Shown here piece after piece: positions 42,615-50,657 of a DNA stretch of 64,000 nt. Every line of letters begins with the position of its first letter. Positions within the stretch are counted from its first letter, which is position 1. The stretch lies in the NCBI RefSeq assembly GCF_039522525.1, contig NZ_BAAADO010000002.1, forward strand, positions 434,001 to 498,000, given 5' to 3'. This DNA comes from Salinibacillus aidingensis (GTDB lineage: Bacteria; Bacillota; Bacilli; Bacillales; Alkalibacillaceae). Under the pieces are notes generated by a model. The model saw nothing but the letters and a program-made list of their open reading frames with translations. It did not search any database and was not told the origin of the DNA. The position numbers and the translations under genes were made by a program.

Positions 42615-43544
42615 ATGAAAAAACTATTATCAATTTTTGCTTTAGTACTGACTGTATTCTTAATAACAGCATGTGGGTCATCTAGTGAAACTGATGGAGA
42701 CACAAGCGGTGATAATGGAAATAGTGGTGAACAATCCAGTGATGAAGGTTCAGGAGAAGCCAGTGGCAAACTTGCTGAACTAAGAGAAGCTGGCGTTGTA
42801 AAAATTGGTTTTGCGAACGAAAAGCCATACGCTTATCAGGATGAAAATGGTGAACTTAAAGGGGAAGCCGTTGCGATTGCAAAGGCTGTTTTTAAAGAGT
42901 TAGGTGTTGATGAAGTAGATGGTCAGTTAGCTGATTTCAGTCAATTAATCGCAGGTGTGCAGGCTGGTAAGTTTGATGTTGCTACAGCTGGTATGGCGAT
43001 TACACCTGAACGTTGTAAGCAGGCAGACTTTGGTGAGCCTGAAATCCAATATGGTGAAGGTTTGATTGTTCAAGAAGGGAACCCATTAGATCTTCATAGC
43101 TACTCAGATATTGCAGATAACCCAGATGTAACGGTTTCTGTAATGTCCGGTGCTACTGAAATTGGTTTCCTGAAAGAAATGGGAGTAAGTGAAGATCAAA
43201 TTAGTGAAGCTCCGGATATTCCGGCAACGTTCGCAGCCGTTCAATCCGGAAGAGCAGATGCAACGACTGGTACGGAAATGACCATTAAAATGGCATTAGA
43301 ATCTTCTGATCAGGATGCACTTGAGTTCGTTGAAGACTTTGAACAGCCTGATATAGAAGGCGTGCCAAGCTATGGTGCTGCCGTATTCCATCAAGACAAT
43401 GACGATTTGAGAGAAGCTTACAACGAAGTACTTCAACAAAAGAAAGAAGACGGTGAAATATTAGATCTCATTACACCATCTGGTTTCAGTGAACGTAACC
43501 TCGTACCTAATGATCTAACCACCGAAGAATTATGCCAGGGATAA
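42615..43544 (+). CDS. ehuB: Ectoine/hydroxyectoine-binding lipoprotein EhuB
   Basis: This is the receptor of the ectoine ABC importer, with 309 residues. The lipobox is LITAC (Cys20), followed by a Ser/Gly/Asp linker. The binding domain shows VVKIGFANEKPYAYQDENG, the EhuB-type ITPERCKQADFGEP, YGEGLIVQEGNPLDLHSY and MSGATEIGFLKEMGV. ATG 42615 begins the signal peptide; a TTG at 42594 lies within the ribosome binding site. A terminator-like hairpin separates it from ehuC, which would keep the receptor more abundant than the membrane parts. Confidence 0.93.
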   Translation: MKKLLSIFALVLTVFLITACGSSSETDGDTSGDNGNSGEQSSDEGSGEASGKLAELREAGVVKIGFANEKPYAYQDENGELKGEAVAIAKAVFKELGVDEVDGQLADFSQLIAGVQAGKFDVATAGMAITPERCKQADFGEPEIQYGEGLIVQEGNPLDLHSYSDIADNPDVTVSVMSGATEIGFLKEMGVSEDQISEAPDIPATFAAVQSGRADATTGTEMTIKMALESSDQDALEFVEDFEQPDIEGVPSYGAAVFHQDNDDLREAYNEVLQQKKEDGEILDLITPSGFSERNLVPNDLTTEELCQG

Positions 43545-43563
43545 TGGGGAAATAAAATTACTT

Positions 43564-43595
43564 TAACAGACCCCCTATTCAGGGGGTCTGTTTTC
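43564..43595 (+). terminator. Intra-operon hairpin between ehuB and ehuC
   Basis: ACAGACCCCCT / AGGGGGTCTGT with a 4-nt loop is followed by TTTTC. It probably acts as a partial terminator. Confidence 0.8.
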
Positions 43596-43617
43596 TAATA
43601 GGAAAGGGTGAAAAGCG

Positions 43618-44280
43618 ATTAGTACCATAATTGAAATTTTTGATGTTTTACTTCGTGGAATTAACATCACTATCACTGTACTGCTTGCATCGGCCGTATT
43701 ATCCTTTATCATCGCCTTTCTCGCCGGGTTCGGCCGAATTGCCAAGAACCCCATCATTCGCAAGTTTACAGGATTTTATATAGAAGTATTTCGTGGTACT
43801 TCTTTAATTGTTCAGTTATTCTGGTTTTACTATGCTTTACCAGGTTTATTTGGAATTGATTTAGGTACAGATTTCTGGGCAGCAGTCGTAGCCATATCTA
43901 TGAACTACGGCGCTTATATGTCTGAAGTCGTTCGAGGATCTATTCTTTCTGTATCCGATGGTCAGAAGGAAGCAGCGACTGCCCTTAATATGTCCAGATT
44001 TCAACGTATGAGATTGGTTATCTTACCTCAGGCCGTACGTATGATGCTACCGGAATTCGGTAACTACCTTATTCAAATGCTGAAGGCAACTTCACTTGTC
44101 TCTCTCATCGGTTTAACCGATATTTTATACCACGGCGATATATTCAGAAGTACAAATCTATCGCTGGCACCTACAGTTTACCTTTTAATTCTCGTCTTTT
44201 ACTTTATTTTAGCCCTTCCTCTAATCTGGTTAACACGTTGGGCAGAAAAGCAATCATCGAAGGGAGTGGCTACTGAATGA
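43618..44280 (+). CDS. ehuC: Ectoine ABC permease EhuC with non-canonical start
   Basis: This is the first permease, of 220 residues if translation begins at 43618. Family features are the N-terminal helix IFDVLLRGINITITVLLAS, FYIEVFRGTSLIVQLFWFYYALPG and the EAA loop EAATALNMSRFQRMRLVILPQA. The frame is closed by a stop at 43609 and has no ATG, GTG or TTG until 43900, which is past two helices. The usable codons are ATT 43618, ATA 43627 or ATT 43630. GGAAAGGG lies 9 nt before the first. Either AUU is used, or a one-base insertion has cut off a GTG start at 43608. It overlaps ehuD by ATGA. Confidence 0.85.
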   Translation: MSTIIEIFDVLLRGINITITVLLASAVLSFIIAFLAGFGRIAKNPIIRKFTGFYIEVFRGTSLIVQLFWFYYALPGLFGIDLGTDFWAAVVAISMNYGAYMSEVVRGSILSVSDGQKEAATALNMSRFQRMRLVILPQAVRMMLPEFGNYLIQMLKATSLVSLIGLTDILYHGDIFRSTNLSLAPTVYLLILVFYFILALPLIWLTRWAEKQSSKGVATE

Positions 44281-45002
44281 CTTGGAGCTGGAATTATGTC
44301 TGGGAATCACTCCCATTAATTTTTGAGGGAATGTGGATTACACTGGGACTGACCATTGGCTGTTTTGCCTTTGCCATGCTCTTTGGGTTTGTATGGACTT
44401 TTCTACGACGCATACCATGGACGTCTGTTCAAAAGCTTGTAGGATTTCTATTGGAGTTTATCCGATCCACGCCTCCACTCGTACAGCTATTCTTTCTATT
44501 TTATGCATGGCCGATGGTACCTTACGTTGGGGTAACACTTGATCCAATATCCTGTGCAATTTTGGGATTAGGCGGACACTTTAGTACGTATATTTCAGAG
44601 ATTTACCGGTCTGGCATTGAGTCCGTTGATAAAGGACAATGGGAGGCTGCAAAAGCATTAAATCTATCAACAGGTAAAAAATGGACAAAAATTATCTTAC
44701 CACAGGCGATACCTCCAACCATTCCAATGTTAGGGAATTACCTCATTATTATGTTTAAAGAGGTTCCATTAACAGCCACAATTGGAGTTACCGGTATGCT
44801 TCATGCTGCTGAATCCTTTGGAGCCCAGACGTTTGCATACGTAGAGCCCTTAACACTAGTGGCGTTGTTCTTCCTTGCTATGAGTTATCCATCAGCTGTT
44901 CTCATAAGGAAGCTGGAGAAGAAATTTAACCGTCGCTTTGATAAAAAGAATCCGACTGGTACGAATAATAATATGGATAAAGGAGTGGCAGTAAATGGCT
45001 GA
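44277..45002 (+). CDS. ehuD: Ectoine ABC permease EhuD
   Basis: The second permease has 241 residues. It shows the amino-acid-permease motif IRSTPPLVQLFFLFYA, the EAA loop EAAKALNLSTGKKWTKIILPQAIPP and GNYLIIMFKEVPLTATIGVTGML. The start overlaps the ehuC stop (ATGA) and its end overlaps ehuA by 8 nt, so all three are translationally coupled. Confidence 0.92.
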   Translation: MTWSWNYVWESLPLIFEGMWITLGLTIGCFAFAMLFGFVWTFLRRIPWTSVQKLVGFLLEFIRSTPPLVQLFFLFYAWPMVPYVGVTLDPISCAILGLGGHFSTYISEIYRSGIESVDKGQWEAAKALNLSTGKKWTKIILPQAIPPTIPMLGNYLIIMFKEVPLTATIGVTGMLHAAESFGAQTFAYVEPLTLVALFFLAMSYPSAVLIRKLEKKFNRRFDKKNPTGTNNNMDKGVAVNG

Positions 45003-45777
45003 TCCCATTGTACGATATAAAGATGTTCATAAATCATTTGGCGAGGTTGAAGTATTAAAGGGCATTGACCTTGATATTGCCCCTGCCGAAAAAATTGCAT
45101 TGATTGGTCCAAGTGGTTCCGGAAAAACCACGATTATTCGAATGCTTATGACCCTTGAGGAGCCTACTTCCGGAGTTATTGAGGTCGATGGACGCCCGCT
45201 TTGGCATATGGAAAAGGAAGGAGAACTTGTCCCTGCGAATGAAAAGCATTTGCGTGAGGTTCGAGGAGACATCGGAATGGTGTTTCAGCACTTCAATCTC
45301 TTTCCACACATGTCTATTTTAGATAACTGTATGGTTGCTCCTGTTCATGTAAAAGGAGAGCCAAAGGATGAGGCCAGACAGCGTTCCATTGAAATGCTGG
45401 AGAAAGTTGGTCTGGGAGATAAACTGGATAACTATCCAAGCCAGTTATCCGGCGGACAAAAGCAGCGTGTCGCAATGGCCAGAGCACTTGTTATGCGTCC
45501 AAAGGTGATGCTATTTGACGAGGTAACCTCTGCTCTTGACCCTGAGCTTGTAGGAGAGGTTCTGGAGGTTATCCGGGACATTGCAAAGGAAGGGGAAATG
45601 GCCATGATACTCGTTACACACGAAATGGAATTTGCCCGTGACATTGCTGATCGTGTTCTGTTCCTTGATGAAGGGACGATTGCAGAAGAGGGATCTCCTG
45701 AAGAAGTACTGGAAAATTCCAAGAGTGAACGTTTACAGTCCTTCCTCAGTCGTTTCCGTTCTTCATCACCATCTTAA
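44995..45777 (+). CDS. ehuA: Ectoine ABC ATPase EhuA
   Basis: The 260-residue ATPase has Walker A GPSGSGKTT, the signature LSGGQKQRVAMARAL, Walker B VMLFDEVTSALDP and a switch His in LVTHEME. AAAGGAG precedes the ATG inside ehuD. A stretch GRPLWHMEKEGELVPANEKHLRE is the EhuA-type insertion not found in GlnQ. It completes ehuBCDA, which imports ectoine and hydroxyectoine as osmoprotectants. Confidence 0.93.
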   Translation: MADPIVRYKDVHKSFGEVEVLKGIDLDIAPAEKIALIGPSGSGKTTIIRMLMTLEEPTSGVIEVDGRPLWHMEKEGELVPANEKHLREVRGDIGMVFQHFNLFPHMSILDNCMVAPVHVKGEPKDEARQRSIEMLEKVGLGDKLDNYPSQLSGGQKQRVAMARALVMRPKVMLFDEVTSALDPELVGEVLEVIRDIAKEGEMAMILVTHEMEFARDIADRVLFLDEGTIAEEGSPEEVLENSKSERLQSFLSRFRSSSPS

Positions 45778-45787
45778 TAAGAACGTT

Positions 45788-45823
45788 ATAAAAGGGATGC
45801 CAGCTGTCTGCTGATCCCTTTTA
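45788..45823 (+). terminator. Terminator of ehuBCDA
   Basis: The stem TAAAAGGGAT(G)CCAGC / GCTGATCCCTTTTA is followed by a T-rich tract. Confidence 0.8.
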
Positions 45824-45832
45824 TATTCTAAT

Positions 45833-45971
45833 CTATTCCGTTACTTCAATTAATCCCTTAGCACCCTTAGTTGCGTGATTGAATTGGTGAGTTACGAATG
45901 GGAAGGTTCCTTCTTCGGTTACCGTAAATTCTACGACTGCTCCTCCACTGGCTGGAAGCATGACAAACGCT
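45833..45971 (-). pseudogene. nirK: nirK (copper nitrite reductase) 3' remnant
   Basis: Read on the minus strand this gives AFVMLPASGGAVVEFTVTEE, then GTFPFVTHQFNHATKGAKG and LIEVTE before a stop. That is the C-terminal cupredoxin end of a NirK/multicopper-type protein, including the His of the T-H-Q-F-N-H stretch. A stop codon interrupts the frame just upstream (45972-45974), and no further cupredoxin sequence is present before the SE1832 gene. About 45 of the usual 340 or more residues remain. It is convergent with ehuA, beside its terminator. Confidence 0.7.
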
Positions 45972-46091
45972 CATCTATGTCCGAATTGTGAATAAATGAT
46001 CTGAAGTACAGATAACCCTTTCCCTCGCTTCCTCCTTTGTATCATGGTAAACTCTAAGAAAATGAATTTTTAAAGGGGATGAGAGAAAATC

Positions 46092-46274
46092 ATGGCAACA
46101 AAAAAGGAAATTGAACAGGAGATTGAACAGCTTAAAATGGATTACATACGCATTCAGGGTGATTTAGATAAGCTGGAGGCTACAGGCGGAAGAGTTTCTC
46201 CACTCGAAAAAACCCTGGAACGAATGGAACAGCAGCTGGCCGATCTGAGAAAACAACTGGAAGATGCAAAATAA
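46092..46274 (+). CDS. SE1832 family small coiled-coil protein
   Basis: The 60-residue protein is one long charged helix (KKEIEQEIEQLKMDYIRIQGDLDKLEATGG, then LEKTLERMEQQLADLRKQLED) with a Gly-Gly break. It matches the SE1832 family of Bacillaceae and staphylococci; function is unknown. AAAGGGGATGAGAG precedes the ATG. Its own terminator follows after 10 nt. Confidence 0.8.
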   Translation: MATKKEIEQEIEQLKMDYIRIQGDLDKLEATGGRVSPLEKTLERMEQQLADLRKQLEDAK

Positions 46275-46284
46275 TAGAATGAAG

Positions 46285-46316
46285 AGTTCATTGCAACTAT
46301 GCAATGAACTTTTTAT
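46285..46316 (+). terminator. Terminator of the SE1832 gene
   Basis: AGTTCATTGCA / TGCAATGAACT with loop ACTA is followed by T5. Confidence 0.9.
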
Positions 46317-46335
46317 ATTTTATAGATTAGAATAT

Positions 46336-46490
46336 ATAAAGTGAAACTTCCGTCAGTGGGGGGCTCCATCCCCCACTGATGGTTAGTTGAACTTATCAGG
46401 AGTTTACTGGCCGTTTCCCCCCACACTTAGTCTTGTTAAGGTACCCTCAAGAATTGAAGTGGGGATTACGGCCAATTAATACGTGATAAA
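46336..46490 (+). repeat. Full-length copy of the interspersed hairpin element (155 bp)
   Basis: The left end ATAAAGTGAAACTTCC is followed by hairpin 1 (GTCAGTGGGGG / CCCCCACTGATGG), a spacer with GTTGAACTTATCAGG, and hairpin 2 (CTGGCCG...CCCCCACACTT pairing with AAGTGGGG...CGGCC, with an inner TCTTG / CAAGA). The right end is TTAATACGTGATAAA. It has no coding capacity. The next 260 bp up to the following copy hold nothing I recognise. Confidence 0.92.
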
Positions 46491-46750
46491 GCTGATGGCT
46501 GTGGATAAGATTTCAGAAAGAGGTTATTCCGCATTTGTGCTATAACCGACATCATTCGCCATTAATTTACATTTTTCCAAGACTATTCGATCACCCTACC
46601 GTAGCCCATATCTCCTATTCCCCATCAGATAGCCTTTATAGAATTTTCTTTAAAAAATAAACATGATATGATGAAACCGAATGCAACATTTTCCGACAGA
46701 GTTAAAATAAGGATGACATCCCTTTTATTCTCACTAGATTTCATCAGGTT

Positions 46751-46858
46751 TAAAGTGAATCTTCCATCAGTGGGAGGATTACGCCAGTTAATGCGAGATA
46801 AACTGGCTTTTTCCCTAAATCTGCTGACGGGATAGCGCCAGTCATTACACGATAAAGG
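46751..46858 (+). repeat. Two degenerate short copies in tandem
   Basis: The first (46751-46804) has TTAAAGTGAATCTTCC and ends GTTAATGCGAGATAAA. The second (to 46858) keeps CTGCTGACGGG, CGCCAGTCATTAC and ACGATAAA. The last bases GATAAAGG form the ribosome binding site of the following gene. Confidence 0.65.
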
Positions 46859-46866
46859 TGGTACAT

Positions 46867-48549
46867 ATGTCAAACCAGGAAAATCATTATATGTTCTTTA
46901 ATGAAGAGGAGATGTTTCAGCTTTTTACATCTTTATTCGATATTGTATTTTTAATGAAATATGAACCACCTGATCAATTCCGCTATCTAAAAGTAAGCCA
47001 AACAGCGAAAAAGCTGGCCATGCTTCATGATGAAGATATTGGGAGAACGATAAGAGAGATCTTTCACCAATCCGTGGCTGACCACTTGATCGGATATTAT
47101 CAACAAGCTGTTACGACAAATAAAAAAATAACCTTTCGTGATCGTATGAATATTAATTCAGAAAATCGCTATGGGGAAACCATATTAATTCCGTTTACTT
47201 ACGAGAATGTGACCTATGTGATTGGGCTTACCCGTGACATTACACATGTGGTCAATTTAGAAAACAATCAGGGAAATGATCCGATTACGGGACTTCCTTT
47301 TGTTGACAACTTTATAGAGCGGTTAGAGACTACACAGCACACGAAAAAGTTTGAGGGGTCCGTATGGTACCTGTTTTACATTGGTATTAATCAGCTGTCC
47401 TTTGTTCAGTATTCGAACCAGAACGTGGAGACCGATCTGCTAAAGGAAATCACCAATCGGCTGCAGCGCTTCCTGAAAAATGAGGACCAGCTTAGCCGGG
47501 CTTCAGGAAATGAGTTCATCATCGCCGTCCGATCCACTAGTCATAATAAGTCTGAACAGCTTGCCAGCCAGATATATGAAGCCATTCAGCATCCCTATCA
47601 AACCGAAGAATTCGAAGTTGTTGTTCAGCCTTCCATCGGTGTTGCTAAAATGTCACCTGAGGACTACAATGTACAGCAGACGGTTACCGATGCCTTTCAT
47701 GGAATGCTTCAGGCCAAATCAATAAAGGATCGGCAAATCTTTATTACATTCGCCCAGACTCATATTGAAAGCAATTTACGGCAGAAAACCCTGGAGCAGG
47801 ATCTGGCCTATGCTCTCCAGCACAACGAACTGGAAATATACTATCAGCCAAAGCTTGATATTCGGAGTAATGAGTTCAGTCTTGAGGCCCTGCTGAGATG
47901 GAATCATGCTAAATATGGACTGATCCCCCCAAATGAGTTTATCCCGATCGCCGAAGAAAACCATTCGATTCAATCCATTGGGCGCTGGGTGCTGAAACAG
48001 GTCTGTCAGGATATGCATTTACTAAAGAAGGTTATACCAAATATTCGTGTTGCTGTTAATATATCTCCTGTACAGTTGAACGAATCAGCCTTTGTTGATT
48101 ATATAAAAGAAACCGTTGCCGGATATCAAACGAACCCTGAAGACATTGAGTTGGAGATTACAGAAAATGATCTGTTGAACCTGGATGCAGCACAAAAACA
48201 ATTTGAAGAGTTATCAGATGCAGGTTTTTCGATTGTGCTCGATGATTTCGGGACGAACTATTCTTCCTTAAATTACCTGAAGGAGCTTTCGGTGCAAAAA
48301 ATTAAAATTGATAAATCCTTTATTATGAATATGGATTACCATCAAAAAGACCAGCAGATTGTGCAAATGATCATTAAGCTGGCCAAAAACCTGGAATTGG
48401 AGGTTACAGCGGAAGGGGTCGAAAAAAGAAAGCATATCGACATGCTTTCAAAAATGGATTGTACGGAAATTCAGGGATATTACCTGAGCAAACCCCTTCC
48501 TCTTCAGGAAATCATAAAGAAATTAGAGAGTAAGCAAATGGAACTGTGA
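46867..48549 (+). CDS. PAS-GGDEF-EAL protein; cyclic-di-GMP phosphodiesterase with degenerate GGDEF
   Basis: The 560-residue cytoplasmic protein has an N-terminal PAS-like sensor (about 10-130), a GGDEF domain (about 140-290) and an EAL domain (about 305-555). The GGDEF motif reads SGNEF, so cyclase activity is unlikely. The EAL domain keeps EALLRW, NISPVQL, ELEITEND, DDFGTNYSS, KIDKSFI and AEGVE, so it should hydrolyse c-di-GMP. ATG 46867 is used because AAAGGTGG lies 5 nt upstream; that site is partly supplied by a repeat element. Confidence 0.9.
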   Translation: MSNQENHYMFFNEEEMFQLFTSLFDIVFLMKYEPPDQFRYLKVSQTAKKLAMLHDEDIGRTIREIFHQSVADHLIGYYQQAVTTNKKITFRDRMNINSENRYGETILIPFTYENVTYVIGLTRDITHVVNLENNQGNDPITGLPFVDNFIERLETTQHTKKFEGSVWYLFYIGINQLSFVQYSNQNVETDLLKEITNRLQRFLKNEDQLSRASGNEFIIAVRSTSHNKSEQLASQIYEAIQHPYQTEEFEVVVQPSIGVAKMSPEDYNVQQTVTDAFHGMLQAKSIKDRQIFITFAQTHIESNLRQKTLEQDLAYALQHNELEIYYQPKLDIRSNEFSLEALLRWNHAKYGLIPPNEFIPIAEENHSIQSIGRWVLKQVCQDMHLLKKVIPNIRVAVNISPVQLNESAFVDYIKETVAGYQTNPEDIELEITENDLLNLDAAQKQFEELSDAGFSIVLDDFGTNYSSLNYLKELSVQKIKIDKSFIMNMDYHQKDQQIVQMIIKLAKNLELEVTAEGVEKRKHIDMLSKMDCTEIQGYYLSKPLPLQEIIKKLESKQMEL

Positions 48550-48554
48550 AAAAA

Positions 48555-48594
48555 TAGTGGGTATGCCTGTTATTTCGGCATACCCACTTTTGTT
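48555..48594 (+). terminator. Terminator of the EAL gene
   Basis: AGTGGGTATGCC / GGCATACCCACT is followed by TTTTG. The small minus-strand gene ends against it. Confidence 0.85.
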
Positions 48595-48773
48595 TACCTT
48601 TTATCTGTTCCTCTTATTCCTTTCCCTTTTCTTCCCTGTTTGGAATTCCGGTTAAATCCCTTCATTGGGTCTTCATCCGTATATTCCGCAGAGAACTCCA
48701 TATCAGGGGTACTCTCCGCCGGTGTCTGGTTCGTTTTCTTTGCAGCTTCATAAGCCGTTTTTCGTTTTGTCAT
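48594..48773 (-). CDS. Small 59-residue hydrophilic protein, unknown
   Basis: ATG 48773 has AAAAAGGAGGGTATCCC directly upstream, a strong site, and the frame runs 59 codons. The product is very polar: a basic start (MTKRKTAYEAAKKTNQ), an acidic middle (DMEFSAEYTDEDPMKGF) and a basic Gly-rich end (GRKGKGIRGTDKR). It recalls small spore-associated proteins but matches none I know. Confidence 0.55.
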   Translation of the reverse strand: MTKRKTAYEAAKKTNQTPAESTPDMEFSAEYTDEDPMKGFNRNSKQGRKGKGIRGTDKR

Positions 48774-48831
48774 GGGATACCCTCCTTTTTACGATTTAGT
48801 TTTTGATAAATCGCAAAAAGGATACGTAACG

Positions 48832-49293
48832 TTACAGCATCCTTTTATTGTTAATAGCATCCTTCAGGCTCTTCTGCATAGCCCCAATTCCCTTTGAGCC
48901 GTGTAAAGGATAGTGTAAAGAAGCCTGAGGAAAAAGCTGCTCCATAATCGGCTTAAACTTTTTCCCGCCCAGCATCACGACCCTTTTTGCATCTGAAAGG
49001 CCCTTTTCACTAAGCTGCTGGCTCATGCGTTCTACAGATATGACATCAGGATTCTTTTTCATACTGAAGGACAAATTATAGGTTTCCGGAACAAACTCAT
49101 CGGGATTCAGAATTCCATATTTAGGCGAAATAATAACCCAATGAACATTGATCATTTCTACATACTGCTGCAGCAATCGATGAAAGGTTCCTGTATAGGC
49201 CTCACAAGCCTTCACACTGCCAAGCTCCGGCTTATGGTCCCAGATTTTCGGTTTCCCGGAAGGAATGACATATAGCTCATTCAAATTCTCCAA
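48832..49293 (-). CDS. DUF6884-like protein
   Basis: The 153-residue protein has the features of the DUF6884 group: an N-terminal PSGKPKIWDHKPELGSVKACEAYTG, then HWVIISPKYGILNPDEFVPETYN and VVMLGGKKF. The group is thought to relate to TGT/queuosine-type folds, which I cannot confirm. TTG 49293 has GGGGAAAG upstream, and no in-frame ATG is near. Confidence 0.65.
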   Translation of the reverse strand: MENLNELYVIPSGKPKIWDHKPELGSVKACEAYTGTFHRLLQQYVEMINVHWVIISPKYGILNPDEFVPETYNLSFSMKKNPDVISVERMSQQLSEKGLSDAKRVVMLGGKKFKPIMEQLFPQASLHYPLHGSKGIGAMQKSLKDAINNKRML

Positions 49294-49387
49294 TACTTTC
49301 CCCTGCTTTCCTTAAAACAGTCTCTTTTATTATATCAGACATGTTTTCTCCTGATATTCCTTATCTCCCTAACGATTATTTTAAAGT

Positions 49388-50581
49388 TCAGTTGCTTGCT
49401 TCCATGTTTATCAAGAGCTCTTTAATTTTCTGGTTGATCTGGCTTATATCAGCCCGGGAATGCTGATCATTATGGATATTGAACTGACGCTTTTTATCTA
49501 GTATCCGATAAACACTTTCGTTAATGCGTTGTTCGGATAAATCCCCTGTCTTTACCGCCTGCTTCAGTTTTTTGAAGGTTTCCGCGACATTTTCCTTTTG
49601 ATGAGCGATTAACAGGATATCACTACCTGCTTTTACCGATTGTACAGCTGCATCAGCCACTGTATATTGATTGGTGATTGCCTTCATCGTTAAATCATCC
49701 GTGATTACCAGGCCTTCAAATCCCATTTGATTACGAAGCAACCCCTGAATCATCCTCTTAGATAGAGAAGCCGGATACTTATTATCAATGTTGGGTACGG
49801 ATAGATGTGCCATCATTACAGCATCGGCATTCCGCTTAATCGCTGCTTTAAAAGGCTTAAGCTCTAAATCCTGAAGCTCCTCTAATGATTTGCTTACGAC
49901 CGGAAGTTCCTCATGGGAGTCAAGGGATGTATCCCCATGTCCCGGAAAATGCTTTACAACCGGAATTACTCCCGTGGCCCGTATACCGTTCATTACAGCC
50001 AACCCGTGCTTTGTTACTTTTTCTGCTGTGGAGCCAAACGCCCTTCTCCCGATAATTGGATTTTCCGGATTCGTATTAATATCAAGAACAGGGGCAAAAT
50101 CCATATTAAAGCCGAGGGGCTGAATCTGATTAGCCAGCATATTTCCGTATTGAAAGGACAGCTCCGGCTGATCCACTTCACCTACTTCCCTGGCATCAGG
50201 AAGGGCTTTCAACTCATCAGGGACCCTGCTTATTTCCCCACCTTCTTCATCAATCCCCAAAAATAGAGGAATTTGTCCCTTATTCTTATGCTTTATATGA
50301 TTTAACAGCTTTGTAGTCTGCTCTACATCGAGGAGATTTTCTTTAAATAGAATGAGTCCCCCTACGTGATAGTCCTCAATATAAGCCTTCACTTCCCCGT
50401 TCAAACGGGTCCCCTCAAAGCCGACAAGCAGCATCTGACCAATTTTCTCGTCCAGACTGAGGGACTCAATCTGCCGTTCAATATCATCAGGATGTTCTTT
50501 TGGATCGCTGCTCCCAATTGTATAAGGGAAAATAATCATGACAATAAAAATAAAAGCATACAGCCACGCTTTTTTAAGCAT
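49388..50581 (-). CDS. nagZ: Exported glycoside hydrolase family 3 beta-N-acetylhexosaminidase (NagZ-like)
   Basis: The 397-residue protein has an N-terminal signal or anchor helix (AWLYAFIFIVMIIFPYTIG). The GH3 catalytic barrel shows FLGIDEEGGEISRVP, VVKHFPGHGDTSLDSHEELPVV (with the catalytic His dyad of NagZ) and LVITDDLTMKAI. It releases N-acetylglucosamine from muropeptides in wall recycling. It lacks the large C-terminal domain of B. subtilis NagZ. GAGGTG precedes the ATG. Confidence 0.88.
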   Translation of the reverse strand: MLKKAWLYAFIFIVMIIFPYTIGSSDPKEHPDDIERQIESLSLDEKIGQMLLVGFEGTRLNGEVKAYIEDYHVGGLILFKENLLDVEQTTKLLNHIKHKNKGQIPLFLGIDEEGGEISRVPDELKALPDAREVGEVDQPELSFQYGNMLANQIQPLGFNMDFAPVLDINTNPENPIIGRRAFGSTAEKVTKHGLAVMNGIRATGVIPVVKHFPGHGDTSLDSHEELPVVSKSLEELQDLELKPFKAAIKRNADAVMMAHLSVPNIDNKYPASLSKRMIQGLLRNQMGFEGLVITDDLTMKAITNQYTVADAAVQSVKAGSDILLIAHQKENVAETFKKLKQAVKTGDLSEQRINESVYRILDKKRQFNIHNDQHSRADISQINQKIKELLINMEASN

Positions 50582-50657
50582 TACAACACCTCGGTTGAAT
50601 GTAATAAGGGTTATTCCTGTTGTTTCTCAGTTTAATCATACTCGTACAATAGAGACG

